This document shows positions 51,259 through 63,903 of a DNA stretch of 64,000 nucleotides, in pieces. The notes below the pieces were generated by a model. The model was not told the DNA's origin. It did no database searches and worked only from the letters and a program-made list of their open reading frames with translations. Position numbers and translations under genes: made by a program. The DNA comes from Acanthaster planci. Lineage: Eukaryota > Echinodermata > Asteroidea > Valvatida > Acanthasteridae. Location: the NCBI RefSeq assembly GCF_001949145.1, contig NW_019091414.1, forward strand, positions 196,616 through 260,615, read 5' to 3'. The first letter of the stretch is position 1; the number at the start of each line of letters is the position of its first letter.

Positions 51259-54200
51259 TTGATATTTTTTGTTGTCCAGTCTTCTTCTTTTCATAATTTT
51301 TTATCTGGTTCTGCCCACACTAACATCTACATTTGCATGACACTCAATACAACTTTCCAACTGTAGAATTTTGCCATTATATTTGCTTACATATGTCTTC
51401 ACTTTTTTGATTGTTGCCACAGAAAGGTAAAGATTTGAGCAGTATTTAAGAAATTATAGAAGTTCATTCTTGAAAATATAACGTTTGTCACATGGACAGA
51501 CGCTTTGTTCCTTAAAATTAAATTCAAAACATAAATTGAAAATTACCTGCAGTGTGTTAAATACTCTTTTTAGTTTACTTTTAGAAACTTTCATTATCTC
51601 ATAAAAACGATTCCAGTGTACATACCACTGACATTTATTTCAAGAAAAATATGTAATGTTAGTCACTGGACAGACATCACATTTGTCACATGGACAGATA
51701 TACCTTATGTCACATGGACAGACATTTTTCTGGTGTTTGAAATAGAGCATGAAAACAGAATTGTTCACAAACCAAACTTGTTTGTTTTCAGTTTTCAAAA
51801 TCATTTTTGTTAAAAAGACTATTAATCTTCAACTAAAACGAACACTATGTAAGTTTTTCTAAATGAGTAATGTTTGTCATATGGACAGACACAGCGCTTG
51901 TCACATATCATAAACTGGAGAAAGACAGTCATTTCATTTTCATTTCAGCACAATGAACCGACTTTTTATAATGAATTGTTCATTATTTTATTTAATTTGG
52001 TTTTGCAATGAATGTATATTTACTCATGAGATAAATCTTCCAAGATTTTTATGTTTAGAGGGAAAAATTGGTTGTGACAAACGTTACAAAATAGTGACCA
52101 GACATTTGCAATTCCTAAAATCAAATCTTAGTCTTGTCATCTGAAAAAGACAACCACAAATACATGTATGATGTAGGGCCTAAACTATTATTGTGAAAAC
52201 TTTCTCAGGAAGATGTATGTTTTTGTTCAGGTTATCTGCTCAAAGAATGGCAAAATCAGCCTGTTTCATGTTTGTCACTTTGTGGACAGACACAATGATG
52301 TACGTTATTCCTTGGCTTAATTGGTTATCCTTAAATTCCGGTTTAGATTAAAGAAATAAAAAGCCACAGATTTTGACACATTTCTCAAATGTTATACCTG
52401 TAGCACCCATGTTTTAATAGATGAATTACTTTTCTTTATTAGAGTGGTATTCCCTGAAATTACTTGAAAAACATGAGCTGACACAGTTATGTGCATGTCC
52501 CACCAGAACCCCTAATATAAGCTGGACATTTTCATCAAGATCCTGATTATTTTAACAATGAACTACCAAATCCTATTCAACTGTGTATACTATATCTCCA
52601 CAATTATACATATATCAGAAAAATTGTTTAAGTTCATTTCTTGACTCTCAACACTGTTAAAGGAAGAGATGATTTTGGTTATGTGAAAATGTATCCAACC
52701 CATCTGCAAATAATATTAATGTGGCCGTAATTTTACAACTTTCGGTAAATTTGAAGAGTTATTACTATTTTATTGGTCTTTCTTTCCCCTCTAAAGAAAA
52801 TGAGGAAAAACAACTGTGACTTTGATCTCGGCAAGGTATCTACAATGCACAGGTGAGCCTTAGGAAATCAACTTAATCTTGTTGGCTTGCAGGGAAAGCA
52901 AACAAGTAAGTCAGTTATCAGGGACCTTGGGATTGCTCATACACTTGTGTAGTGTGTTCTATTGAGTAATGGAGATGCATACCCTAAGCGTTAACATGTT
53001 TTCAGCTGTGTGAGTTTCATTAAAAAAATCAACATATCCTGGCAGGTTCTGAACGACATGCGATCCCATAAACACAGTCCAGTCCACACAGCTCTCTGAC
53101 TAATGTCAACTGACATTTCAGGCAAATTCTGTCGAAATTGTGCAGCAAGAAGTAACTTTTTCGGAATTTTGCACATAGTCCAGATCACAAGATCATCAAA
53201 TTCTTGCAAGAGTGACACATGTACATCACAACTCAAATGAGCTTAATTTTCACATATAAATGAAAAAAAAGTTGCCTTTGCATTTCCAACCTCCTTCCAT
53301 GGCCAACTACTGTTCCAGTCTCCCTATTGTGTTAATGGCTAAGACACTTTACCCTCTTAACAAACATGATACATGTACGTCACTTCAGAGATCCTCCCAA
53401 GAGGATAGATTCGTACGGCTGCTTTAGAATGCCAACTATCAAAGGAATTGAAAACAACAAATGCCAGTTTCCTTTTCACAACAAGTTATGAATAATTATT
53501 GTTAACATGTGCAGGATTACTCAACATGCCCCAGGGAAGAAAAAGGGAATATGTTGCATGCATGCAATGCAGAAGTCTTTCATATTATTTCATTCATTTA
53601 TTCCTGCCTACAAAAAAGAGAATGTTCCCGCCACCTTTCACAAAGCATGGACTTGCAAAGTAGAGATTAGGCATTGTAACGCAAAAATACAGGTCACCAG
53701 GCCAGTTCAACATGTGCAGGATATTGCCAGCGTTGCGGCTGAGTTTTACTTGGTACAATGCACGTGTAAATGTACATTAAACTTGGCAGAGTAATATTAT
53801 TCAGAGAACAAACAGACCAAAGTTTCTCACTTGTTATAAATTTCAGCAATGGAAGAGAATGTAGTGCATGGTACATGTACATGTGCATTAAAGGTGACAT
53901 TATACAACATACAGGAACATCTGCTTGGTAAAGCCACACTTCACTTTCTCTGAACTTACCAATTACCTACATGTATGTCAAGAGATTTCAGGAATTGTCC
54001 TCCAAATTACAAACACTCCACAAGAATAAATCAATCAGAAAGTCCTTTCAGTACTTTACTGCATTTACAGTCAAATAGCACTCTCTATCCAATCCAGCAC
54101 TGCCAGAGCAGCCTGCTCATATACATGTATATGACTGGATTCACAGCACAGACTTTTGTAAACACATATGGTCCTGAATTTGAGAGCCTTACAGTATTAA

Positions 54201-57200
54201 ACAGTGTGCAGTGGTGTGTGGTTCATTTTGCTGCCCTCGCTAGAGTGTGAAATTAATCAATACAATTCTAACTGTGGTTGGTGGAATGTCTGAATAACTC
54301 AGTATGGAAGGTATTCACTGATTGGCCAGTTGCATGGGCTAATTAAAGGTCATGTGTGATATAGGGAATAGATCTGTCATATAATGTGGCTGTTTGTCTC
54401 CCTCTCAATTCACGATTCTCATCACCAATTTGGGAATGATTATAAATAATCTCAAATTTCTCCTTTACTATTTGTGTAATTTAGGAGAAGCTTGAGACTG
54501 GAAGTGCTAGACGAGCACTGAGTAAATAATCTATCCAATAGTGGCTTACCCAGGTTTGAAGCTATGGAGTGGAAAGGAAGGATTATTTTAACAGGGGAGG
54601 GAGCCACCCCCTTCCACTGACAATTACCAACTAGTACTCTCCTACTTGCAGTTTATTAAACCAACAAACTAGAACCTGAAGGCAAAACAGCTGCAAAAGC
54701 TGAAGACTTTCATGTACATGTTATACCAGTTAACTGACAAACTCAAGAAGCAATCCAAACTGGAAGAATATTTGTTACTTGCGTGACCTGAACATTTCTG
54801 TAACCCTTCCAAATGTTCTATCATTTTCAACAACATAATCTGACCAAGCTCAAACAAATCTTTGAATTACCTCAGTTACACCACTCCAAAGTTACCGCTA
54901 CATTAGACTAAAATACATTGGCGCCTTTGAATTGCAGATACTGATAGATATACATACCTTATACCATGGAGGAAGGAGGGGATGTGTTATTACTACAGTC
55001 TGGTACCCCATCCAGTTTTCTAACCGTAGTTAACCTTAGACATGACACATTAGGGTAAATCCAAACCAGGGTTCAGTTTTACACATGGATACAGACTGCA
55101 CAGTCGTTTAAACACGCATACAAAAATGCACATAAAACGAGAAAATCAACGTACATGTACATGTAACTTCTTCAAGGTACTGGACATAACTCATCATCAG
55201 CAGATTAATGTTGTTTGATTTGTCAGTAATGACATGTGTGCTAAATTTAATTGGAAAGCTTCAACAAATCACAATTAATCTTGACCAATCTTAAAAAATG
55301 TCAGATGAACAGGATGATGGGGCCTTGCTTTAGCCAAACTGATCACAATACTCAATAACCAAAAAAATTTATCTGTCAAATCAAAAAATCACTTTCAATT
55401 CCACCAATAGTGGGTTGAAAAATGTACTTCGTATATTTTTCTAATCACAGTTTGGTTTTCCTGGACACAGCAATCAATTTTGGTTTTAATTACTTTTAAG
55501 GGCTTATTTTTATATCATCCGTTCATCTTCGTAAATTGTTTTAATACAATTTTTTGGTGTTTGCTTTTTAATTTTATCTGGTTTCTGGTGGTTTTAATTC
55601 TATTGTATTTTGCTAATTTTTGTAATAAAGTTATTTTACCTTTGGTGATTAATTACTATTTTTACTTGGATGTTGTAGTTTTACTTTCACCAAATTTTTA
55701 ACTCAACAATGAAGTCTGTTTAATAACATGGCACTGCAGTTGAATGGGATACTGTATATAAATAAGTTCAAATAAATAACTACCAAATACCAATTGTCTT
55801 TGCCCTGCATTTTTGTTTTTTTCAACATACACCAGTGATCGTTGTGTTCCACTTGTCTCTGCCTCTTGGGCATTGGTTATCTGTTTGGAATCAACTCACT
55901 CTGCTTCAGAGCTCTCACCAGAAAGCATCAACTAGCACTTGCCGATTTATAAGTCTTATCACATGATAATGTACTGATGATTGCTTTTTGGATTTGGCAC
56001 AAGTTGTGGGATGTTACATGGTAAGCTTCAAATTCTTATCTGTATTACGAGCATATTTTGTGTCAAATTTAACTTCTATGTCAGAATAAGCTGGTTGACT
56101 TTGATTTCTGCAACTAACATTACTCTGGATTCAAACCTTTCTCAATTATTGCTACTATTTGGATGATGGAAAGTCTCAATATACTTTGTTTTCATCCAAA
56201 AGTTTTCTTTTTACTACTGTAATGTACATGTAGTTCTATTGCAATTTTCAGCTTTTGCCTGTACCCAACGTATTCGATATACTTTGTGCACACGAGTAAA
56301 TTAAAAAGAAACTAAATGAAATAATAGTTGGCAACTAAATTCCAGATTTATTCTGTTATTCATGAGGAAGTTGTACCTATCCTTATAACTAAATATTATG
56401 TTAAAATGATAATAATAATTTCTTTGTGGACCATAAATGTAAATATACGAATGTTTTGTTTTAATTTTGTTGATGACTATCCTTTTTATTGTGCGAGAAA
56501 GACCTCTACAAATCGCAAGTATGTGTATTTCTGTGCCAACGCACTCTCTGTTGCTTCATTTAGAAAAAAATTTTGTACCAACTTCACTTGGTTACACATG
56601 TACCTGCATATCCTCACCAAGGTCAAGGTTATATAATAATGCCATGCTCTGTACAGAGTCAAATGCATACTCATAGGGTATAAGCCAAATTACAGATTAC
56701 TGCACACATGTAAATGTAGGTTACTTGGAGACAACATCATGTCCCTTTGCGTGTCACCATAGGGTGATTCTTAGTTTCCATGGATGGAATGGTGATTGTT
56801 TCAGTGGAAGGGTCCATAGTAAATTTCCGCAAATGGCATTGCTGCTTATAGGTATCAGCAACAAGAGGCAAGTTGGCCATTGAAAATGGGATAAGTTGGG
56901 CGCATCATGAACAGTGCACCATACAATTTCAGCACACATCTCTCTCAAATGAAGTTTTTTTATTCAGCCTGCAGGGCTATATGGTTACATGAGGAATACA
57001 CAATTCTGTCTGACCCCTTTTCACTTCTGATAGGGTTTCAGATGAAACATTGCAACGTTGAACCATGAAAAAAAGGGTGTGAGTGACTCTCCTCTTTTCA
57101 GTTGAGGTGGTGCACCGTTGCAGTTTTTATCGCGCGCACTTGCAGCATTTTTAAAGAGCGGGATGTGCTTGCTCCCTATTAGGATTAAGCAGACTTTTTA
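51259..57200. other. Region without recognised genes
   Basis: AT-rich sequence. The motif cluster at 51480-52290 is the only structured feature I can support; the open frames are short and unremarkable. Confidence 0.6.
51480..52290. repeat. Cluster of TTTGTCACATGGACAGACA motifs
   Basis: Exact or near copies start at about 51484, 51661, 51682, 51707, 51872 and 52270, plus an inverted partial copy (TTGTGACAAACGTTA) near 52071. Spacings are irregular (about 20 to 400 bases), so this is not a simple tandem array. Confidence 0.8.
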
Positions 57201-57376
57201 GAGACAATCCTGGACAAATCTCATTGGAGCATGCCCCGTCAATGTTGTTTCTCATTTGGGTAAGCTGGGCCGAATCCTGGTCCAATAAATGACCGCAACA
57301 TTAAATGGGGGAGAGGGTGACCTTTTCACCGCACTTTCCACAAGGTGTTCCAACTATTTTGTCCAGGATTGTACAC
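57201..57376. mobile_element. 176-bp MITE, Tc1/mariner-like, flanked by TA
   Basis: The terminal inverted repeats are GAGACAATCCTGGACAAA (left) and GTGTACAATCCTGGACAAAA (right, reverse complement), differing mainly by one gap. TA dinucleotides flank both ends, as expected for a Tc1/mariner target duplication. There is no coding capacity, so it would need a transposase supplied in trans. Confidence 0.7.
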
Positions 57377-58555
57377 TAGAACCTGATTCTGACAATAGTC
57401 AAGTTGGGAGTTTTATATGGCAATAAGTCTCGCAGGGTTCAGAGTCTGCCAACTTTGTTGGACACTGGGACTGAGTCTTGAAGCATAGGCTACAGGTAAT
57501 CTATGGTTATTCCACTGCCAATTTTGTAAATGCCATGGTTGTACAATGTACACATATTTGTCAAAAAAAATCTGGATTGTATGTAGAAGTATTTGAGTTA
57601 TTCTGTACAAAGTATGGATTCCTCCATGGTACAAGTGTGTGAGTTACGTAACACATAATAGTGTTGGCTTGGCTTTATCATGTCTATTTCATTTAATTGG
57701 TCCATTTTCTGCTGAGGGACTAATCTCTTTGGTTTGAGGTTTAGAACAAATTTCATAAAATATTTCAGGAAATTTTTTACATACCGGTAAATAATCCTTC
57801 AAATAAGTATAACTTTGCTATAGGGCTAAAGAAAATGTAATTTTTACTTACATATATAAATCTCTTTTTTTATATTGTACAGAAACAAAATCTCAGATAA
57901 ACTAAGCAATTCTTTTAAAATAAGGTTGGAGCTGGCTTTCTAAATTTTGACACCTGCAAGCAGTCTCATTTTATCAGGTAGGCAGGCATTAGGGGCATGA
58001 CACATGTTAAGCATCCAAGGATGTTTTCAGGATTTGATTCACTCATCAATCATCAGCCATTTCACCCTGAGGCAGAACAGGTGATGCCAGGCTGATACAA
58101 CCTGTCTTATAAGGAAGGCTATTCAACCTTGAATCTACATGTACATGTACATGTACATACACCCCTGTCTTCCAGTTCCACCAACCATGGAGGTAGCAAA
58201 ACTATTACATTTTCATGGTAAATTATTCATTTAACAAATTCCAAGAAGATGAGATCAGTTATAGAATGGGTAAAAAATAAAATAGTAAGAGTGACATCTA
58301 AGTTCTAAAAGGCTTTGTGCACAATAAATAATGTACACGTACATGTATCCTGATCACTGAACATGGCCATCCTACGCAAAGCAATCAAGAATTGCCCTGC
58401 CTTTTCTTGTACTAGTGCATGCAGCTCAAGTACATTCTAAATATTACATTCTTTCAGTTCGAAACAAAATGGATCTCACAATTGCACAAACTTGTCCTTT
58501 CAAACCAATGGGTGATCAAATGTCAAACCAGATGTGTGGCAACGGTACATGTAAA

Positions 58556-58943
58556 ATTTATATAACAGGTTTTGGCCTTACCCAACATATGTATTGATAA
58601 ATACTGTACATGTATGCTCAGTCAGTCAGTGATTGTCCGTGAGCTTGCGAAAAAATTCACAAACTTACTGCACTTACTAGTGCAGACGTCTTAACCACTT
58701 GAGCACCGAGCTTGCCGGGGTCGGCTGGCCGGTCCGAGTCAGGTGAAGCAGCGGGTACCGCGAACTATTTTAAGATGCATTTTTTTTACGTTGGGGAGAT
58801 TGTCAATTTATATAACAGTTTTTGCCGTTACCCAACGTATATATTGCCCTTACCCAATGTATACATTGATAAACACATTTTTTTGCAAGCTCTCGGACAA
58901 GCAACAGCATACAGTGTTTATCAAAATATACGTTGGGTAAGGG
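58556..58943. repeat. Direct and inverted copies of a TTACCCAACGTATA unit
   Basis: TTTATATAACAG...TTACCCAACATATG...GATAAATAC at 58556-58605 is repeated as a longer form at 58807-58876. A reverse-complement copy (GTGTTTATCAAAATATACGT then TGGGTAAGG) lies at 58914-58943. The layout suggests a composite or nested small transposon. Confidence 0.6.
58625..58715 (-). mobile_element. tRNA-Ser-like SINE remnant
   Basis: The minus strand reads CGGTGCTCAAGTGGTTAAGA followed by CGTCTGCAC, close to the D-arm of a serine or leucine tRNA (GTGGCCGAGTGGTTAAGGC). The B-box position (AGTTTGTGAATTTT) is degraded. It lies inside the repeat cluster, in a locally G/C-rich patch. Confidence 0.35.
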
Positions 58944-59612
58944 TTAGACCCCACCGCAAAAATACATCTTGAAATACATGTAAAATATTTTATTCAAAAA
59001 ACAGGAAAGATTATTACTTTTTTAATTGGTGAAACAGAGTTGGTTGCATAAAAGAGGTACAGCTGCTTCTTAAACAGGACGTGTCAAGATGGAGATCAAA
59101 ATGTGTACTTTTTAGAAAGGAAAATCTGAATTTTAAGACAGAAAAAATAATTTGGCAAACCTGGAGGAAAATATTTGCTATGAATAAAAAGAAATCCTTT
59201 CAGAGGGGGGTCAGCTCTCTCCTTGTTTTTGAATAACAAATAATCAGCAGCAATTTATCAGGGAGAGGCAAAATACAGGTACATGTACTTCTTTATCCAA
59301 AACACCAAAAAAGGCAGAAAATTATGGTATCTGTCACAACAGGAAATTGTTTCAATGCAATGTTGACGACCTTACTGCGAGGGTCAAAAGAGGTACCCTG
59401 TAGTCTGGAGATCAAGAAGGTTGCAATTATGACAGACTTGGCAAAGAACCAAAATTATCAATCATCTATATGCCCTCAATGGCCAAACTTTGTGGTTGTC
59501 ACCAAGATATTAGTGAGGTTTCACAAGGAAAGCATACAAAAACCATACCAGCTGGGTCATTAGTTTGTGTGGTCTTGTGACATCAAACGAAACTCATTAT
59601 GCACATGGTGCA

Positions 59613-59862
59613 GATATGGGTAATTCCAGAAATTAGGGGTCCATTTTTTCATGTTCCTGTCACATCTGACATATGATTTTGTAAGTTCAGAATACAATAC
59701 AGTTCGGAATGCAAATTACATGTACATCCCAAACAAATAGTAATAGTTTGAAATCAATTCCAGTGATATTTCCATGTCAAATAACAAAGGTCAGATGTAC
59801 ATGTAACAGCGACACAAAAATGTCACACTTTTGGACCTTTTATTTCTGGAATTACCCATATC
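59613..59862. mobile_element. 250-bp foldback element (MITE-like)
   Basis: The terminal arms GATATGGGTAATTCCAGAAA and TTTCTGGAATTACCCATATC are perfect complements, and similarity continues inward through GGTCCA and ACATCTGAC. The right arm carries an extra six bases making TACATGTA at 59798-59805. I cannot define target duplications or a superfamily. Confidence 0.7.
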
Positions 59863-62242
59863 TCTCGCTAACTCATATACAGCAAGTTACTGGTTTTCAT
59901 AACTATTCTTCAAATATATTCCAACATGAAAGATTGACATTTGAATATCTACTGCCAACAGTAAGTCATAATGCTTATGTGCACATTTACAAGAAGCAAA
60001 ACAGTGGAATGACCAGTAACAGTTGTAAATGGCAAAATGTGTAGGTGTACCTGCATTATCAATTGCATGCAAACCCAATATTACCAATAAACTGATGGAC
60101 CTGACAGTGTGTGTGGGTGAGTGCTTTAACCAACAAAAAGTGACTCATAAAATCAGATCTCAAATGATTTTATGTGTAAAAATAAATATTATAAAAGCTA
60201 CACAACCAAGCCTTCACAATCTTGGTTAGGTTAAGATATGATATGCATATATGTACATGTAAGTCAACACTTTGAAAAATGAACCTATATTTGCTATTTT
60301 TCATTTTGAATTACCAGTCCAAATGAAAACCATTTCAAGGATTTTAGGGTACTGTTTCTCCTTGAAATCAAGTTCTCTGATGATAATTTGAAGCACATTC
60401 AGCCATCTTACCAAACAAGCATGATGCACAATTAAGGTTGTAAAGATCATTAAGTCAAAGGAAATTTACGAGCCAAACTTTCACGAACTGAGGCTCAAGT
60501 AGTTCAACCATAACTCTCCTTCCTCTAGGAAGACACCCTTCCTATCAAAGTGTACAACTTACCTTGTATTGATGTCAGCCACACCCGGATGCATTTATGT
60601 CAGAGCAGCAACAATCAAAGTCAAACTTGAGGGAGGTTTTTCTGTTATCACAGTAAGAGACAAACTTCACTCAATGCAGGGTAAGTACCATGACATGATC
60701 TAACATGATGACACACCACTGAATGCCTTTCCACAGGGTTTGTCATAAATCTCCCAGTTGGCAAGCACTAACTTCCTGTGCTATAGAAATAACCTCTGAA
60801 TATAAGGAAACTTCTAATCAGTGTGTCAAGGATTGAAGAAGTCAGCCAGTCATTGGGATTATCAGACCTTTGAGAGATGGAATGAAGCCTATGACTTATC
60901 CTTTCCATCTTAAAATCAATATTGTTATGCACATACAATTAAAAACTAAATGCAATTTTGAAACAATTATTTAAACTAATTCCTCAAACATAGCATAGCA
61001 AAGTTACTTTGACGATACAATGTCATTCCACAACACTTTATTGATTTTCAGATTTTGTCATGGTTTAGACATTTCTGACCAATCTTTAAAATGGTGCTAC
61101 TAACAAGGTTCAAGGAACACATACACCAATAAATGTTTTCAAAAAATGATGGCTATTTGAAATTCAAAGTTTGAGCAATTTGCACATGTGACTACTCCAG
61201 CTTTTATGAAAAAATAAAAATATGAAAAAAAATGGTGAATCAAGGTTGAAAATTTTATGTTATAAAAAGTACCTGTAAGTAGCAATAGTTTTCATATTGT
61301 ACCATATGAATACTATTTTTAAAACATAAAACAGCTCACTCTGTAATGTTTGGAACTTCCCAAAAGTCAAATGGAGCAGACAGATAAACATCTAGAGAAA
61401 AACACAAGTACTATCAAAGAAATGTATTCTTCACTGTCTTCAATGCATTTTAAAATCACTGAGCAACAGGTACAATTTATGAAAATCAAAATTGAGGGCA
61501 CAATGACATCCATAGGAAATGTACAAGTTTAAATGCACTTCTACTGTCTCTTGTCCTGATGGTTACATGAAGAGGTCAAAAGTACCACCTTGCAAAAATT
61601 GATGGTGTGATTATTTTGCTTGAATCTCTCAAAAACATTATCAAACATACATAATAATTCTCATTTCTTCATGAGTTTTCAAAAAAGGAAATATTGACCT
61701 AAAAACATTTCAAGGTCATAAACTGCCCATTTTTTACACATTTTGGAAGATTTCCAATATGACATTCCAGTACAGGTAACTACAATCCAAACATTCCAGT
61801 TACACTACACACACACACTGTACATTGTACGTGTGTGTACACGTACATGTGTACATGTACCAGTATTTAACAGGGAACTGAATGCAGAAACTGATTTGGA
61901 TCAGTCCAACGTCTTACAAATGGTCTTCCTTCCTGCATGCTATAAAGGCCATCCATCGGAAACGTTGAGCCAAAAATAAATCCAGGCACCAAAGATAACA
62001 ACAGGAGGACTGAAAAGTTAGAGGAATTGATCTGGTTCTGAAGTTCACTAAAGGAACCAGGCTCCAAGACATACAAGAGACCTTTTCACTAATAAATTCA
62101 TAAATCTATGCAGGCATGCACACGAATGACCTTAGCGGCAAGCACCATTGAAAATGTAAAAGAGAGTGATTTTGCTCATTTTCTCTCAGGTTTTCTGTCT
62201 TTGTTCAGTTTTCCTTTAGAAAATCCCATTAAATCGTTTAAA

Positions 62243-62370
62243 TGCTATTAGTTTCTAATCTAAGCGAGATTTTAGTGCTCTGTAAAAAGACTTTATAATC
62301 ATGATTTCTGTTGTGTACACAAGATTAAATGGGAAAATCCCGCTTAGATTAGAAACTACATGTAATAGCA
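62243..62370. mobile_element. Foldback with one arm carrying TACATGTA
   Basis: The left arm TGCTATTAGTTTCTAATCTA then AGCGAGATTTT is matched by the right arm in reverse complement, TGCTATTACATGTAGTTTCT then AATCTAAGCGGGATTTT. The arms differ by one six-base insertion and about one or two substitutions. A second short inverted pair (AAATCCCATTAAATC at 62221 and its counterpart near 62323) overlaps it. Confidence 0.85.
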
Positions 62371-63652
62371 AAAACATGTATTTTTTCCCAGCTCGAAAAA
62401 TATCACAAAGATCAAACAAATAAATTATACAAATGGCATTTTAATGAGAAAGCTCAAACAGGTAAATACATGTAATTTAATACATGTTGTCTTAATTCAT
62501 GCACAATGGATGGAAGTAAACTATTCATTTGGATTCGGAAGATTCTAACAGATTAACAAATGTTTGAAGTTAAAAACAAACCAGTGTACAAATCCTGTAC
62601 AGAAATATTTTGAATATTTATATTGAGCATATTCTGAATTTTACCAGAATTAAAGTTGTCATTTTGGCACTGTATTACATTTTAAACCACTGCTAAGTAA
62701 ACAATTGGCATCCAAAATATTCAGTGAAGTTACTGAAAAGCTTGATTGGCAAATCAGATTTTGCTAATCCAACCCAAACATCAGTACACATAAAAATGCT
62801 GTCCATTTACCCCCTTGGGTACAACCTCAATCCAGATGCACAGCTCACTACACCACTGGCCCCTACGCATTCATTTTGGTCCAATTTCCTGACAATTTAC
62901 GGGAGAGAGTGGAACTAAATTAAGGACATTTCCAGGTTAATTGGTTCAAACAGAAAACACAATTGTATCTACATGTAGGAAGAGGGTTTTTAGCTCTTGA
63001 AGACTTCCACATTTGGGGGGTGTTTATCAACGTGACCGGCCTGAGGGTCACACTTATCTAGGGAGAGCTTTTTAGTTCTTGAAGATGTCAATGTTGGGTT
63101 CACGTTTGGGTGAGGTTTGTCACAGTGACTGTCCCCCTTCCTGAGGATAGCTTGTCTGTAATTTGGATAGCACTTCAACTCTGACATTTTCTGGGTCAAT
63201 CTAGTCCATCCAACTATCATATTTGAAGCACTTTAAGCATTGGACTAATGTATGCATCAGCTATGGAGGTAGGAAAGCCTTGTATTCATAGCACAGTCAC
63301 AAAGTACAGAAAATGCAGCTTCTTGTCTAATTCTTGTATTTCAAAGTGGTGTCTAATGTCATGGGGAAACTGCACTCATTGCACCTGTCGTAATCATGTA
63401 ATGGATCCTAGGAGGGCTGTAACTTTGTATTTAATCCCTTCATCTTCTAATCAGGCACACCTAGCGAGGAAGCCAGACCCTTCAGTCTTCCTTCCGTTTC
63501 TTAGCTAGCCAAGGATTCATCTGCCAGTATCAATTACATCAGTCTTAAAATCCTACATGCATGTGACAAGACCAATTAGCAGCTTCTGGAGAGCTCTTAT
63601 TGAACATTCAGGCAGGAATGGATGATTAAGATTCAGATACATGTACATGAAC
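62371..63652. other. Region without recognised genes
   Basis: AT-rich sequence with no supported exon. A degraded ~80-bp duplication (AGCTCTTGAAGAC / AGTTCTTGAAGAT) lies at about 62983-63150. Confidence 0.5.
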
Positions 63653-63860
63653 CAAGGGTGTGAGTGCCCACTTAAAATTAAAGCTGAAAACAGCTAGCAA
63701 AAAGCTGAAATGTAAAAAGTTCCCATACTTTTGTACAGACCTGCTGTACAAAAAGCTGAAATTTGGGGTCAACGTCTAAACAAAAGAAGCTGAAATTTGG
63801 GGTCAACATCTAAACAAGAAAAGCTGAAATCAACTAAAAAGCTGAATTCTCACACCCCTG
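63653..63860. mobile_element. 208-bp hAT-like nonautonomous element with AGCTGAA repeats
   Basis: The ends are CAAGGGTGTGAGTG (left) and CAGGGGTGTGAGAA (right, reverse complement), fitting the C-A-R-G-G-G start of many hAT terminal repeats. Inside, AAAGCTGAAA recurs at least six times, including a 34-bp tandem unit at 63755, 63789 and 63823. An 8-bp target duplication is not evident. Confidence 0.5.
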
Positions 63861-63903
63861 ATGTACAGAAGGTTGCGATCTGGGATAAGTTGGTTGCCCT
63901 CCC

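Larger units (their letters stand above)
57377..62242. other. Region without recognised genes
   Basis: Holds the GATAAA/TTACCCAACGTATA repeat set (58556-58943), a tRNA-Ser-like stretch (58625-58715) and a 250-bp foldback (59613-59862). I see no coding exon. A strong donor-like AAG|GTAAGT on the minus strand near 60560 has stops in all upstream frames. Confidence 0.55.

Noticed and set aside
50533-51294. 253-codon frame across the second gap
   Set aside because: It is mostly unknown bases; only a weak exon candidate at its left end was kept, at low confidence.
60540-60660. Strong donor-like AAG|GTAAGT on the minus strand
   Set aside because: All upstream frames contain stops, so no coding exon can be built. 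A non-coding 5' exon is possible but unsupported.
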